Counted from the first letter of the stretch, positions 24,091 to 36,992 are shown. The stretch: 64,000 nt of DNA from Linnemannia elongata (GCA_036320915.1 JAXBDG010000013.1:62001-126000), one strand, 5' to 3'. Numbers and translations are program-made. The notes: generated by a model from the sequence alone, not told the origin.

Positions 24091-25777
24091 TTAAAAGATG
24101 CGGATGATAAAGAACATAAAGACAAAGACAACACTAACACCCAAGACAATCCCCCAAATCATCCATTTGGTCTTTCGACTCTGCTTCGAGTACAACTCCA
24201 ACCGTGCCCGCTCCTTGCCCAACCGCGAGATATTCGTATCCAGTGCCTGATTCGCATCATCAAACAACTATTTTTTTTTGTTTACGTTTCATGTTAAAAA
24301 GGAAGGAAAAATGAGGTGAAAGAAAGCAAAAAAAAAAAAAAACTTGTCAGTATCGTGCTTTTTGTGTTTTTTCGTCTGCGTTTATCATTTGCATGGTGTG
24401 ATTGCCCCCCACGAGAGCACATAATGTTATAGTTGAATATATCTTACCCCGGACTTTTGTTCATCGACAAGGGTTTGCTGGATTGCAAGGGCATTATGTC
24501 GGAGCTGCTGCATCAATGCCGACAGTCCAGCTTCCATCTCCTCACGAGCCGCACGGTCGTTCTGGAGCGCCGCCTCCACCTGTGCCTGATCCCCGCGCAC
24601 AGTACTGCTGTTGTTATTGTTGTTGCTGGTACTGGTTCCACCACCACTTCGACTCGTCGTGATCCCCAATTTGTTCTGGTTGTTGCTGTTGCTGTTCCCA
24701 TAGAGTTCGTTCCTGTCAGATCTAATGGTTCATGTGAATGAAGGAGAAAAAGGACATATTATTGTATTAGCGTAGTGATCGTTTTGATAGCGTACTTGAA
24801 AATCCAGGATAGTCTTCCCAGTGTCTCTTACCTCCTCTCCCGAATTTGTGAAGCCGGGTCAGTTGGCGCATGTGTATGTTGCTTCTACATTCATAAATCA
24901 ATAGTAAAAACCATGTCAGCGTCACCATTGTGTCATCAGTCGGCAGAGAGTATCCATACGCCTAAGCAACCCGTTCACAACATCAACAAGTCCTTGCCAT
25001 CCACATACCAGTTCGTGATGCTTCTCAGACTCAACGGCGACAGACGGCCGCCTCAACGCAGAATCCTGTCCTCCTTGTCTCCCATCAACAAGCTGCGACG
25101 CGTCCGAAACCATCCTGGTCTGAACCAATCCCTTATGACTAGGCTGCACCTATTTTGATTAATTGAAGTCAAACAAACGAGGAGTTTTCCTGTCAAAGAA
25201 TGCCCGTATCTCGTTTGCCTTGCTGATCGATCTATTGTCGTTGCGCTATTCCTTACGGATGTAGTTCCGCCAACGGCGTTTGCCAATGCCTCGATTTTGT
25301 CCGCATATCCTTGGAACGCCTCCTTGTCGATCCTGCCACTAGGAAAATAATAAATGTGCAATAAAAAAAATAGCGTTAGTTCCGCCTATTACGCAAAGTG
25401 CGTGAGGGTCAACATTTCTTGCAATAGAAACGGTACAGCTCTTGTACCTTCTTGAAAGATCCTCCTCCAGTCCTGCAAGCATCTCCTCCAGCGCTTTAAT
25501 GTTCTATCACCCAATAAACGCAAAGCGAATTTCTAGTCAGTCAAAAATGGCCACTTCAATTGCACACAAAGTCTTTAAGCGAAACAGAGTGTATTTTTAT
25601 AAAGAAGAAGCAAAACAAAAAGGTATGTACCGAGAGGCATTTGCTCCGCTCTGAGCCTTGGAGGATCCTATCTGCCTGCACCTTGGCGTCGCACTTGGCC
25701 ATCAGTCGCCGCATGTTGATCTCCTTAACTGAGGGTGACCCAAACGGCAGCATGGGTGGGAGACTTGCAGATGGCAT
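24091..25777 (-). CDS. USE1: USE1-like Qc SNARE of Golgi-to-ER transport
   Basis: Seven exons (25777-25631, 25503-25448, 25338-25257, 25149-25009, 24884-24832, 24721-24448, 24267-24091) keep phase and encode 309 residues. The N-terminal part has short helices (MRRLMAKCDAKVQADRI, ALEEMLAGLEEDLSRSG). The C-terminal part carries a SNARE-type coiled coil (EMEAGLSALMQQLRHNALAI, then LFDDANQALDTNISRLG), and the protein ends in a tail anchor (WGIVLGVSVVFVFMFFII). This matches Use1/p31, an ER SNARE that receives COPI vesicles from the Golgi together with Ufe1, Sec20 and Sec22. Identification rests on layout and C-terminal blocks; the poorly conserved middle (Asn-rich, residues about 200-215) is less certain. 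The start was chosen at MPSASLPPM; the frame is open upstream. Confidence 0.82.
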
Positions 25778-26030
25778 CTCTTCTTTGTTGTGAGCTGAGG
25801 GAGGGGTATATGTTGGTTGCTTGTTGCGAGTTGTTGCTCTGCCTGCTGTTGGTGTTCCTGCTGGTGGTTGGTGGGTTGTTGCTTGTTGCAGAATGAATGT
25901 AAGTTGTAAAGAGTGGAATGAGGAGATGGTTTTTGCCTGTTCACGTCCCTCCACGTTTCAAAAGAGCGCGTGGTGACTGCTGCCAATAAATTAGGATCGA
26001 GTCGCATGCTGAGCCTGAGAGCACCTTTGA

Positions 26031-27472
26031 CTACGAAAAATCGTCGTCTTCCCAGAAGAACATCGATTGCGATGAAGTATGCCCAAAGTCCATATCATCA
26101 TCCTCCTGCCCAACACGAACGCCACTTTTCTCGACCTTGACAGGTTCAGTCTCAACAACATCAGAGATCCCGTCCGGTCCAATATGAAACGCGACAGTCT
26201 GTTCCTGCATCGTCGGTGATTTGAACATTCGTGCGTATCGCTGTTGGCCGTGTCCTCCTCGATTGTACAGCCGTATCCGGTGTGTGCATAGGCTGCCCCA
26301 CGTCTCGCCTAGTGCTGGGTGGACATTGTCGTCTAGTGGGTCGGATGGTCTTTTCCCTGTTGCAGGTGCGTCTATTGTCGTCGTCATCTGATTCATTACC
26401 ACTACCTACAACAAAGATAACCAAGCAAAATTAGTCGAATGACTTTGGAGAGAGTCGTTGACGTGCAAGTATAATGGAGATGAGTCCTCAAAGCTTACCG
26501 CCAAGTCATGCTTCCGTGCTAGATCCGCCAACTGTCGACCAAGAGACATCACAAGTTTGGTCCGCATGCGCGTATCACTGAAATTCGACCTGAACAAAAA
26601 CGAGATCGAGTCCACGACTACCAACTTGACCTATATGGGGGAAAAGAGAAAAATATTAATGCCTTGTGTCAACACTTCTCTTATCTGCAATGTCATTAAA
26701 ACAGAATAGTATAATCGAGGACGTACATCAGGATGTTCCTGCAATATGCCGGCGAGGATCCTGACCATCGCAATGAACTCTACTGGGCTGTGAACGCGAC
26801 AATACTGAATCCCTCTCAGCAAGTCATCGGCCGTTAATGGTGGTTTCGTTCCTGCAACTTTGGATGCTTCGCTCAGTTTCGCCGCACATGCGTTAGCCAG
26901 CTGAGAGGCGCGTCGTGCCACAAAACTGCCTTCTGTATCAATATAGATCGACGATCCTCCTGCGCCACCCATAGACCTCGGCATCTGCGCATTAACCGAT
27001 AGCTGAATACTATACAATATCGAAAAGGATTCATGTCAGCTCGCATATGGAACTCAAATAGTCAAAATCAATGAACAACCGGCTGAGTGAAAGCATGCTA
27101 GGAGGTCATACCCGAGCTGCGTTTTGCCAGAACCTGGGAGTCCACAGATTTCGGTAATCTTTCCTGGAGGGATCCCGTGTGACCCACCAAAGAGACTGTC
27201 GATTGCTGGACTTGATGTTGTGATAGGAGCCAATTTCTTTTCCTGCTCCCATGTCTGATCCGCCGTGAACGATTTAACTCTTGGGCCTACAGGTTCAAAA
27301 CGAGGTCGTAAGTTTCTTTCTTCGCTGTCGGAGGTATCATTGTGATTTGTTCCCGATGTGTTTCCTCAGTATATACCTGTAGGGTGAAGTTGATCCAAAA
27401 GTTCGCGCGCTTGCTCCGGCGTCAACTTCAGTTCTATGTGCTCACAGAAAGAAAAATGGCCCTGGTAAGTAC

Positions 27473-27503
<31 letters not shown>

Positions 27504-27677
27504 CGACAGCCACCGTACGAAGAAGTAGCAGCAGGGTAAGGATGGGTACGTACCTTTTGCGAGGTCAGCAGTGGGGATGGCAGAGAGGTCTCCAACAGTG
27601 GTGTATCCGGACCGGATGATTTTTTCCCTAACCTGGGTTGTGAGGCGGAGGGTGACAGCCGGTCGGGAAGATGCCAT
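26031..27677 (-). CDS. RAD51C: RAD51C-type RecA/Rad51 paralogue
   Basis: Six exons (27677-27554, 27433-27377, 27286-27112, 27009-26727, 26630-26499, 26405-26031) join in phase to 381 residues. A helix-hairpin-helix-like N-terminus (REKIIRSGYTTVGDLSAI) is followed by Walker A GLPGSGKTQ (109-117) and IYIDTEGSF. Walker B is LVVVDS (about 216-221), then NQMTTTIDAP, HPALGETWGS and RMFKSP, the order seen in RAD51C. The C-terminus adds an acidic tail ending in EDDDFS. RAD51C supports Rad51 filament formation and Holliday-junction processing in homologous recombination (nucleus). XRCC3 is the main alternative, but the GLPGSGKTQL and NQMTTxID blocks favour RAD51C. It shares a divergent 460-base promoter region with ELP5. 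Intron 1 contains a 27-A run (27477-27503). Confidence 0.9.
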
Positions 27678-28140
27678 TGTTGGAGGCTGTCAAAAAAAAA
27701 TGAGTGGATGTATTGTTACTCAAGAGAGGGAGAATGATGTGTTGGCGAGTGTTTCAAGAAAATGTCGTTCCTGGGAGATGTTCTGCTTGTTGACTGAGAA
27801 GGTGAGCGATGGGTGCCATTGAGATTCAAAGAAGAAAAAAAGTAAAAATGTAAAAAGTGGTGGCGTTGAGAGGGAACTGGTGCGAACAACTTCTTGTGTG
27901 ATATAATAAAATCAGCGCCACGAAAAACATCGCGCAGAAATAGGTTGAGTGTGAGCAGTCACCGCAACGAGAAAAACTTTGAGAGGAGGCGCGAGGGTTG
28001 TCCATCTCTTGCTTCTCTACTTTCAGCTCACTTCACCAACAGGAATTAGGACCCAGGAATCAACATTCACACAACACCACCAAGGAAAGAAAGAGCCACA
28101 GCAAGAGAAGAAACTCAAGAAAGACCAAACAAGAATAAGC
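27678..28140. promoter_or_regulatory. divergent RAD51C/ELP5 promoter region
   Basis: The two start codons face away from each other across 463 bases, so both promoters must lie here. No clear TATA box or named operator was identified. Confidence 0.5.
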
Positions 28141-30017
28141 ATGGCGCCTATCTTGGAAAAGATCATGGCAGGGAAGGAGGCGTCGCCTTTTATCCTCGTC
28201 AAGGACACTCTCGAACAGTCTGGACAAGTTCTCGGCCTCGAGCTCCTCAGCAACTCGCCCTCCGAGTACGTCACTTTCATTGCTCCCATTCAACGTGCTC
28301 GCCTGATTTCATCTTCAATTCAGAGAAAAGGGACTAACCAGCAGAAACTACCTTTCAAATGTATTAGCCATGCTATCATTCTCGTGTGCGCAGAGACAGC
28401 ACCTGATCGACTCCTGCCTCTTGTCAAAGGAAACCAAAAGTAAGTAAGCGCCTCTTCTCCATGCAGGGGTTCACTCCTCACGCTTTACCCTACTTCCATT
28501 GATCGACCTAACCGTGTTCATGACTTTAATTGATAGGAAGGCGATTGTAGACTGCTACTCGAACCCTCTTGGATGGGTCAAGGATACCACCTCTACAACA
28601 AACACATCTTCAAATCGGGACGGACTTTCGGACAACACGACGACTGTAACATTGACCCTACGCAATATCAGGAAGGCCACCAAAGTCATCACAGACCTTA
28701 TCACTTCTCGTAAATGTCTCATTGGCCAACTAGCGTGTGTCGACAACGTGACAAGGTGACAATGCAACTTTTCTGGCCTCGACCTGGTCGCTTACAACTT
28801 TCACGTTTTTCTCTTTCGTTTAGAACGCTCAAACTTCACGATCTACTTTGATTCGTTGTCCCAGTTCTTGATTGCCTCGGTCCCGGACACCTTCAATTTG
28901 CTCCGCTCTATCACCGCCCTCCTCACTGGTACATACTCTGACCACGTTTCCTACTTTTTCTTCATGCGACTTTTAGCCAGCATTTCCAGAACTTCACCTC
29001 CTACAAACAAAATACTAACCCTACCAGCCAATCTCACATATGCCACCCCAAAACAGATACATCACGTATAATCGCAATTCACCATGAAGACATCCCAGAC
29101 GCGGACTCCTACCTCCCCAACTCTTCCTCCAAACCCCAAGCCTCAAACTCCCTCGCCCACATCGCCACCACTCTCATTACCCTCAAATCCAGCGAGGCCC
29201 TCCGACAGGATCAGGAGGATTTCCGGAAGGGTACTGTGACGGCCAAGGAGTTTTGTTACCTCACCGTGTTTGGCAATGCGTGGGATTCGGCTGTTTGTGA
29301 AGTGGAACATAAACGCAAGTCTGGGAAAGTCGCCAAAGAGGTAAAAACCTTCTATTTTCTATTTCGACCCATGCGAAAAAAGACGACGAGCAAAGTGAAA
29401 AGCGCAATTGAAGAATGGCTGAGGTACTTAAGCCGTTGCTTTGTGTTGGTTTATTTTTTCACTTCGTGTATATTAGACGAATGCGTACCACCAGGGAACA
29501 CCAACAGGAAACTTGACTGTCGTCAATGTCTGGGACGTTGTTGGCGACATGCCCGATATCGATAAGATGGATCTGGAAGAATCGCAGACCGTAAGAGCAC
29601 AATTTTTTCTTGTCGTTTTTTTTGCAGGATCTATTCGTGGATCAAAAGGACAATGTTTTCATATTCGATATGATTTGGGGGGGTTCTCACATTGTTTTTC
29701 TTTTCATGTCTGCTGACTGTAGTCTGATCCAGCGGCAAACTTGTCGTTCAACTTGAACTTGACTGAGGAGCAGAGGAAGGCCAAGAACGATACTGTCTTG
29801 CCATATCTGAAGACACAAGGTAAGCCACTATCAATAATGCTCATGAATAATGGACAGCAGCCAAATCGTTATGATGATAATTAAGGCATGGTTTCTCTAA
29901 TATCTTTCTGTGCTGAATTCTTTTGCTGTGATAGAATCAACGGGAGCGATCTATTATGAGCCAGACGCAGCAGACGACTTTGACGACGATGACCCCGATG
30001 ATGATCTTACCATCTAA
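28141..30017 (+). CDS. ELP5: Elongator complex subunit Elp5
   Basis: Eight exons (28141-28265, 28345-28443, 28537-28709, 28824-28928, 29057-29340, 29477-29590, 29723-29819, 29935-30017) keep phase and give 359 residues. The RecA-like fold of the Elp4-Elp5-Elp6 subcomplex is suggested by FILVKDTLEQSGQVLGLELL, NFTIYFDSLSQFL and SRIIAIHHEDIPD. The acidic C-terminus DDPDDDLTI is a hallmark of Elp5. The complex is needed for wobble-uridine modification of tRNA. Two splice choices were forced by phase: exon 2 ends AGTAA|GTAAGC, and exon 3 ends at C|GTAAAT (28709). They should be confirmed with RNA. Its 3' end is only 160 bases from the converging peptidase gene. Confidence 0.87.
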
Positions 30018-30177
30018 AAAGTCATCCCCTCCCCATCGCCCTATACGTCATAGAAATAAAACATGCACATCCTTCAAACTAATTCCTTCACCAGCTTTTT
30101 TTTTTTCTTTCAAATATGAACAAGTGTGTGTTTATTTTTACGTATGCATATTGCTTTTTGCGTTAGAATGAATTTCT

Positions 30178-33100
30178 CTAATGATGATGGGCAGGAGCGA
30201 CATACCCACCCATAATATCCCAAAGGTTCTCGGCAAGCAACCAGTAGATCTCATGGTTAGCGTTGTGTGTGCGGATACCGTGGTCGCTGTCGGTAAAGAA
30301 GTGAGATTTGTAGCGGTGGTTGCCTGCGAGTGTCAACCTATCCAACAACACAAACGCGTTTTGGACGTGTACATTGTCTATTGGAGGTACGATAGCAACA
30401 ACAAAAAAAGGATGTATGGGTTAGGACTAGCACTCACTCACTTTCATGTTTCCATGAAATAACAAAGAAAAAGCCAACAAAGAAGTCGTACCATCACCGG
30501 TGCCGTGGACGAGAAGGAAGTCAGTGTTCTCAAAACCGGTCATGTTGGTGACAGCGGTGGTCTCGTAACCCTTCAAATTGGTCGTGGGCAGGTTCATGTA
30601 TCTCTCAGTGTAGACAGAGTCATAGAACCGGAAGTCAGTGACTGGTGCTACCGACATAGCTGCCCTGAACACTCCGCTGTTTGCCTCCGTAATCTTGGCC
30701 GCCATGAATCCTCCATAGGACTAATTGCAACATAGAATAATTGAATGTTAGGCCATATGGAAGACTGTAGTAAATCCTATATCTGTAATGTGAAGAGTGA
30801 CAAGTGACTTACCCAGCCCCAGATGGCAACGCGCTCGGGATCGACATAAGAAAGAGTCTTCCAGTGCTCGCCAGCAGCAATCTGATCCTCCGTCTCAAAC
30901 TTGCCCAACTGGTTGACAACACTAATCCTGAAGTCACGTCCACGGAAACCCGTACCACGTCCGTCAACAATCACAACAACATACTTCAACTTCTCAGCCG
31001 AAGACATCACTGCACTAAATCCTAGCTGGAACTGGGTATCGACCAACTGCGATCCGGGGCCACCATAGACCTGGAACAGAACAGGGTGCTTCTGCTCGGG
31101 TGCAAAACCGGGGGGCAAGAACTCCATGTAGTTGCACTCACGACCGTTCAACTCGACAGTTCCCCAACGACGGGTGGGGTGTTGGATTTCCTCCAAGAGA
31201 GTACGGAGAGAGGCGTTATCTTCGACGTCGGTGTTGAATTTTTCGTCAGAGATCTTCTTAACCTTTTGCCATGGGACGTCAGGTCCACGGTACGAGAGCA
31301 AGTAGTATCCAGCGCCAGTCGAGAACGATGCCGTGTAATATCCTTGCTGAGAGACATCCGTCATCGCCTTGCGCTCTGTCGTATCCATCGCCACGCTAAG
31401 GTATACATAAAGATAAATAAACATGTTAGTCAGATATCGAAACAAGGTACGGATAGGCCTGGCAAGTACAAATAGAGCTACACATACCTGTAGAGGTGAC
31501 GCTCAGTGCTGGCTTTCTCGGTAGAGATATAGTAGACAAGACCATCCTGCTCATTGACGGCAGCCATGGACTGAACCTCCCACTCACCGCTGGTCAGCCA
31601 CTTGGGGTTGGGGTTGTCGACAGGGGTATAGAGCGCAATATGGTTGTATCCGTTGTTGTTGCCAATGTCAAGGTAACCTCCCTTGGGAACCGCATCTGAG
31701 GGGCGAACATAGCGGATACTCTGCTGCATATCGATCCAACCACCATCCTGCTTGCCTGCATCCCACTCGCGCACGATCTTTCCGCTCAACGACACAGGAT
31801 CAACAAGGACAAGCTTCTCGTGGTTCTGAACACGGTTCTGAATCTTGACAAGCAGCGCTGATGATCCCTCAGTGGCCCACCTGACCTCAGCAATGATCCT
31901 GTTGTTATCATCAAATGTGTTGGCAAGGTTGATGGGCTCCAAGGGTTGGACGGCAGTGGGGCGGAGGGCGGTCTTAATGTTGTAGAGGTGCAAGTTGACA
32001 ATGGGGTTGGGGAATCCAACCTTGGGGTACTTCATGATAACATCCTTGGGGTAAGAGGGGGCATTGAGCTGGTTGTTCATGTAGAGTGAGTAATGGAACT
32101 CGGGCACCTCGGTCTCATCAAAACGCAAGAAGGCAAGGGCGGTACCATCAGGCGACCACCACAATGCTGCGGGTGATCCATAGACCTCTTCTTCGTAGAC
32201 CCAGTCAGTGATTCCGTTAAAGATGGTGGCAGCGCCGTCGTAGGTGATCTGGTGACGGAGTAGAAGTTCCTCATAAAGATACAAGTTGTTGTTCTGGACG
32301 TAGGCCAAGGTGTGGCCAACAGGACTCCATTCGACATACTCGACTCCGGGTTGGTTCGGCGTATCCAAGAGGGGTGTCAACTCGTAGTTCTCCATGCTGT
32401 AGATGTAGTATGTAGCATTGAAGGAGTGGCGCCATTGCTGCATAAAAAACAAAGGGGGGTTATTAGACAACTGTGTGCATATCGCGCATGAATCTAATGC
32501 ATCGTCAGAGGGGTTAACTTGCGCATTGCACGCCCAAATTACCTTGCGGCGGTCGGTGCTCAAGAGCACATACTTCTGATCAGGGGACACTTGAAACGAA
32601 AAGAAGGGGATACGTTTACCATGGGCCTAAGGGGGTACAAAGTTGAACAAACAACCATGGTTACTTATTTGAGGGTACTCAGGAGGTGGATTCGTGGATA
32701 GAAGGAAAAGAAGGGGGAGCGAGCCAAGACACATTGTTTTTTTGTTGTCTGTCCGTTGGTAGGTGGTATGTCAAAATGGAAGATTGAGAACGGCAAGACT
32801 TACATCTGTCACATTGGCGCCGGGGAGGAAGACCTTAGGTTTAGATCCATCGACGTTACTAAGGATGATATCGCCGTCAGTGTTGACATTCGAATACACG
32901 CCATCGTCACCTGCAATGAGCAAAAGGACCAGTTGGAAAAGAGTCAATTGTGCGTCTCTCTTGGGACCCTTGCAGAAGAGTGAACAGGTGTCCAATTGCT
33001 CATTAATAACGGCTGCTGAGGTACAATTTTGATTTGCTTACCATAAGGCATCCAGGCGAGGGATTGGTACTTTGGTGTGAAGGACTGGTTGAACATGTCA

Positions 33101-33939
33101 TCGAGCTGGTAAGATGGTCTCATATCTGCCATGGGTTGGTTGGAGAGTGCGACTGTTGTTCCGCGGCGATGGCAGTTGTGTTCCCATGGAAAGTATATCG
33201 AAGATGGTATCCCAAAGTAGCATAGATGAATGACCGACAGAACAGAGTTGACAGACAGGGTTCATGAAAAAAGAGAGGCGGTTAGTCGCGGGGCTGCGGA
33301 CTTTGGGTTCGATTAAAGGAAAGCATTCGATCACTCCTTATTTTTCGCAGAGAGTATGAGCAGAACAACAAAACAAAAACTTACTCAGGCGTCTTACACC
33401 GAGGAAGACGGCAATGACGACCCAGATGGCGAGGATGGCACCAAAGATGGTCAGACAGACACGGTTGCACCGGGTGAGCTACGGAGGAATATACGGTAAC
33501 AGTGACAATAGGAGGGTGTTGATATATTTGGATCTCATCTCTGTAAAAAGATCATCAGTTTAACACGAGTGGTTCGAATTCAATTGAAGGAGGTAGGTGC
33601 GCTTACGATTGGAGTCTCGATATAAGGGCCTCTGTTAGAGCGACGACGACGAGACGTGGGAAGGTAGTCCTTCTCGGTGTTGTTGCCATCGTCGTCAGAG
33701 GAAGAGTAAATATAGCGTTCGCTGTCGTCGCTGTCGTCGTCGCCATAGTCCGCCTCGTCGTCTTGGGTCGAGGGTCTTTTTTGGAGAAACGAGTCTGACC
33801 TTTGACCCTGTTGCTGTTGTGAGGTGTTGATAGAGACGTCGAATTGGTCGGAAGTCAAGACGGTCTGGAGTTCATCAAAGTCGTGGTCGTCACCAGCCAG
33901 GGTCTCGTAGCGCCCGCCGTTGCCACGTGGACGAGACAT
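30178..33939 (-). CDS. type II membrane dipeptidyl aminopeptidase (DPP IV / Ste13 / Dap2 family)
   Basis: Nine exons (33939-33607, 33478-33385, 33152-33042, 32910-32804, 32626-32543, 32437-31488, 31395-30813, 30720-30492, 30377-30178) give about 896 residues. A polar, acidic cytoplasmic N-terminus (1-111) is followed by one signal-anchor (VCLTIFGAILAIWVVIAVF, about 118-136), the DPP IV beta-propeller and an alpha/beta hydrolase domain. The catalytic triad is visible: Ser in GWSYGG (about 755), Asp in GTGDDNVH (about 831), His in SDHGI (about 863). Substrate-end residues EEVYG are also present. Such enzymes remove X-Pro or X-Ala dipeptides in the late Golgi (Ste13) or vacuole (Dap2); which one applies cannot be told. 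Exon 3 could instead start at 33125. Confidence 0.92.
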
Positions 33940-34660
33940 GGGGAATGTGTGAGAAGGAGGTGGTGGTAGTGTGCGTGCGTGAATGAAAGAATGCGGTGGA
34001 GTATTAGCGTGAGTGTGTGAGAGAGAGGAGAAAAGAGAGGGGGGTGGATCAGGTGCGGTTGGTCGACTGAAGAGAAGGAGTATAAGAGGATCGAAGAGAG
34101 GGAAGCGATGGGGTGAGAATGAAAGAGAAAGAGGGGTGGAGGTGGCTAATGGAGCGGTCGGAAGAGGAGGCGGTGAAGAGGGAGGAGAGACGAAGAAAAA
34201 GAGGACCAAAAAAAAAAAAAAAAAAAAAAGATTTGCTGAGCCATAAAGAAGAAGAGCCACAAATAAGAAGAAAGAGGGGGTCGGTCGCATGAATTCAAGA
34301 TTTCAAGGGGGGATGATAGAAGGGACCTGATTGGATAACAGCAATGGCGTCGGAAGAAGAGGGGGGAAGTGTCAAGAAAAAAAAAAGAATTAGAAGGGTG
34401 AACTTGTGCACACAATGAAACACTCTCCAAAGACAGAACACAACAGACTGACGACAGAACCACGTTTTGTTGTTGCGCGTTTCTTTTTTTTATTTTTTTT
34501 ATTTGGTTTTTTTTTTTTTTACCAAGGCCAGGAGAAACAGGTCAATTGAGGAATAATACGGCAGTAATAGATGAGGCACAGGGCCACCCCTGCCATCACA
34601 AAACAAAAACAAATATATTCAACTTCAATTCTAGGGATTATATAAAAAAAATAAAAAAAA
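33940..34660. other. promoter side of the peptidase gene and simple-sequence region
   Basis: A/G-rich on the plus strand, i.e. the C/T-rich leader of the minus-strand peptidase, with A-runs at 34209-34229 and T-runs near 34480-34520. No gene seen. Confidence 0.5.
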
Positions 34661-34764
34661 CTACGGGCTGGAACGGTTGCCCTTGTTGTCGGCTTCCACC
34701 TGGACCTTGTTGTCCTTCCAATCGGCTACATTAGTGTTGGCCGTTCCGAGATCGGTTCCAACCG
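34661..34764 (-). pseudogene. orphan fragment of an Hsp70 N-terminus
   Basis: Read on the minus strand, 34764-34661 encodes VGTDLGTANTNVADWKDNKV and then QVEADNKGNRSSP before a TAG. This is the first part of the Hsp70 nucleotide-binding domain, where canonical proteins have VGIDLGTT, then VAVW and NKVQVIANDQGNRTTPS. The rest of an Hsp70 is missing. The block is preceded by a good-looking intron end (GTATGT at 34825 to TAG at 34765, with ACTAAAC in between), but I found no convincing upstream coding exon or ATG. The intact Hsp70-family gene on the same strand begins its coding sequence more than 2 kb upstream. The fragment is closer to canonical Hsp70 than that neighbour is, so it probably derives from another Hsp70 gene. 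An exapted short exon is a less likely alternative. Confidence 0.7.
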
Positions 34765-35343
34765 CTATTTTTTGTTCCTTTTCAATGTTTAGTAAACATA
34801 CGTCCTTCAGTGACTATGCAGTGCTTTTCAAAGGAAAGTGATAGGATAAAAGAGAAAATGGACGTTTTGTATGCAAAAGGTCCTTCTCTTGACATAAAGA
34901 GGATAAAAATGATTTACTTTTTACACCAATTTGCAACGAGAGAAGAAAAAAATGGAGACATGGTGTATGTGTATGTACGATGATACCATACGCATGGGGG
35001 GATTAAAGACGTTATCTGTTTCTTTTTTGTGCCATGATTTCTTTGTATGGGGGAGCTATGTTGCTCTTGGTAATGAGAGAGTAGAGGGCAGAGGGGCATG
35101 ACTGGAAAGTGAAAATGAAAGGAAAAGAATGACAGAAGATGGCAAGGAGAGAAAAGGAAGTGAGCAAAAAAGAAGGAGAGGACGAGAAGGAAGGTAAAGA
35201 AGAACAAAAAAAAGCGAGGCGAAGGACGTTACAAAAGCGCGATGGGAAATCAAGAAAAATCAGAATTGGAGCGCGACAAGGTATAAAAATTCAGGGCTAC
35301 TTACGCAACAAGGTTATGATAAAAAACAATTGTTAGTTCGTCT
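34765..35343. other. spacer between Hsp70-like gene and Hsp70 fragment
   Basis: 3' untranslated sequence of the Hsp70-like gene and the possible intron before the Hsp70 fragment. Plus-strand A/G-rich tract at 35100-35230. No gene seen. Confidence 0.45.
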
Positions 35344-36992
35344 TCAGTCAAAGGAGGTGCCTATGCTCAAATCTGCAATATCGGAGTCTAGCCCGTTCCT
35401 GAACGACTTGAGACGATCTTCATCCCTGTATGCCTTGACCTCCTTGGCCATGCGCTCGACCTCCTTCTTGGACAGTCCGCCCTTGTTGATGGTGACGCGA
35501 AGCGTGCTCTCATCAAACTTGAAGCCTTCAAATACATCCAGAATCCCGTTCGAGTCAATGTTAAAGTCAACTTTGAGTTGAGGGTGCTCTCGAGGTGCAG
35601 GGGGGATCCCGGCAATATCGAGCATACCGAGGATGTTGTTCTCCCGTGCTTTCGGACTCTCGCCCTCATAGATGGGTATGGAGACCTTGAACTGGTTGTC
35701 TTTGGATGTGGAAAAGACCTCCATGCGCTTGATGGGGATGGAGACATTGTGGCGGATGATGGGGACCATTTTGCCATTGGGTCCCTCTGTGCCGATGGTG
35801 AGAGACGTGGCTTCGACTAGAAGGAGCTCTCCAAACTTTGGTGCGACGGAGCTAGTCAGCATCGCTCCCAGAAAAGCCGCGCCAATCACAACGGCCTCGT
35901 TGGCGTCGAGGGCGGTGTTGATTTCCTTGCCGCCGAAAAATTCAGAGACCAGCTGTCGGATCTTGGGGATGCGACTCGAGCCACCGACAAGGACAACCTC
36001 GTCAATAGAATTCTTCTCCTCCTTGGCGTCATTAAGGACTTTCCTGACGGGCTCCAGTATGCTTTCGAAGAGATCTTTGTTGAGTGCCTCGAACCGGGCG
36101 CGGGTCACAGTAGTAGAAAAGTCAATGTCCGCAGCAAGAGAACCAATGTCGATTGTGGTCTCGGTAGAAGTCGAGAGGGTGCGCTTTGTCCGTTCACAGA
36201 CAATCCGCAGACGATTGAGGGCACGGACGTCGGAAGAAATATCCTGCCTACTACATCGTTTGAACTCCTGGGCAAGATCGTCGACGAGGCGGTCCTCAAA
36301 GTTCCGGCCTCCCAAATGGGCGTTTCCTGCTGTTGCCAAGACGTCAATAACGTCGTCTTCGATGGTGCAAAGCGTGACATCTGTGACACTGGCACCGAGA
36401 TCAATGATGAGGACGCGTTTTTGGTGGGTAATCTTCTTGTTCAGTGCAAAGGCGAGGGCAGCCGCAGAGGGCTCCTTGATAATGCGAGTGATGCTGAGTC
36501 CTGCAATTGTTCCTGCATCCTTGATAGCCTGACGTTGTGCGTCTGTAAAGCTGGCTGGGACAGAGATAACAGCATTGGTGACAGTGGTCCCGAGGTATGT
36601 CTCAGCTGTATGGCGTATCTGGGAGATGATGAAGGCGGTGATCTCCTGAGGAGTGAGTTCTTTGAATTCGCCTTTGCGCAGGAATTGGTAGTAGGATTTG
36701 CCGTCCTTTCGGAAGACCGCAAAAGGCCAGCGGGGTATGGAGGACTGGACAATCTTGTCATCGAAGCGACGACCGATGATACGCTTGGTGTCGAAGATGG
36801 AGTTGGGAAAGTTCCTGGCGAGTTGATCCTGTGCTTCCTGACCTATGATGCATTCTGTATCCGAAAAGGCGACTATAGAGGGGTGGATATGATTTCCTCT
36901 CTCATCACGGATTATTTCGACATGGTCGTGCTTCCAGACTGCAACCTTCGAGTATGCGGTTCCCAGGTCGATCCCAATGGCCACGTTGTCTC
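35344..36992 (-). CDS. short, divergent Hsp70-family ATPase (5' exon unresolved)
   Basis: One long exon, 36992-35344, encodes about 549 residues. Hsp70 signatures are complete in the ATPase domain: GIDLGTAYSKVAVW, IIDLGASVTDVTLC, VVLVGGSSRIPKIRQLV, and the linker and substrate-binding part up to IDSNGILDVFEGFK. The lid is short and ends in DRLKSFRNGLDSDIADLSIG; canonical cytosolic Hsp70 is about 640 residues with EEVD, which is absent. The usual catalytic Thr segment GTTxS is GTAYS. The frame enters from an acceptor (TTAG at 36996-36993) as GA-GAC-AAC-GTG-GCC, so a small first exon with the ATG must lie upstream and was not fixed with certainty. Function is inferred as a chaperone or regulator; fungi of this group have many such paralogues. 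Confidence 0.82.

Noticed and set aside
33565..33590. B-box-like GGTTCGAATTC
   Set aside because: It lies in an intron of the peptidase gene with no A box or cloverleaf around it.
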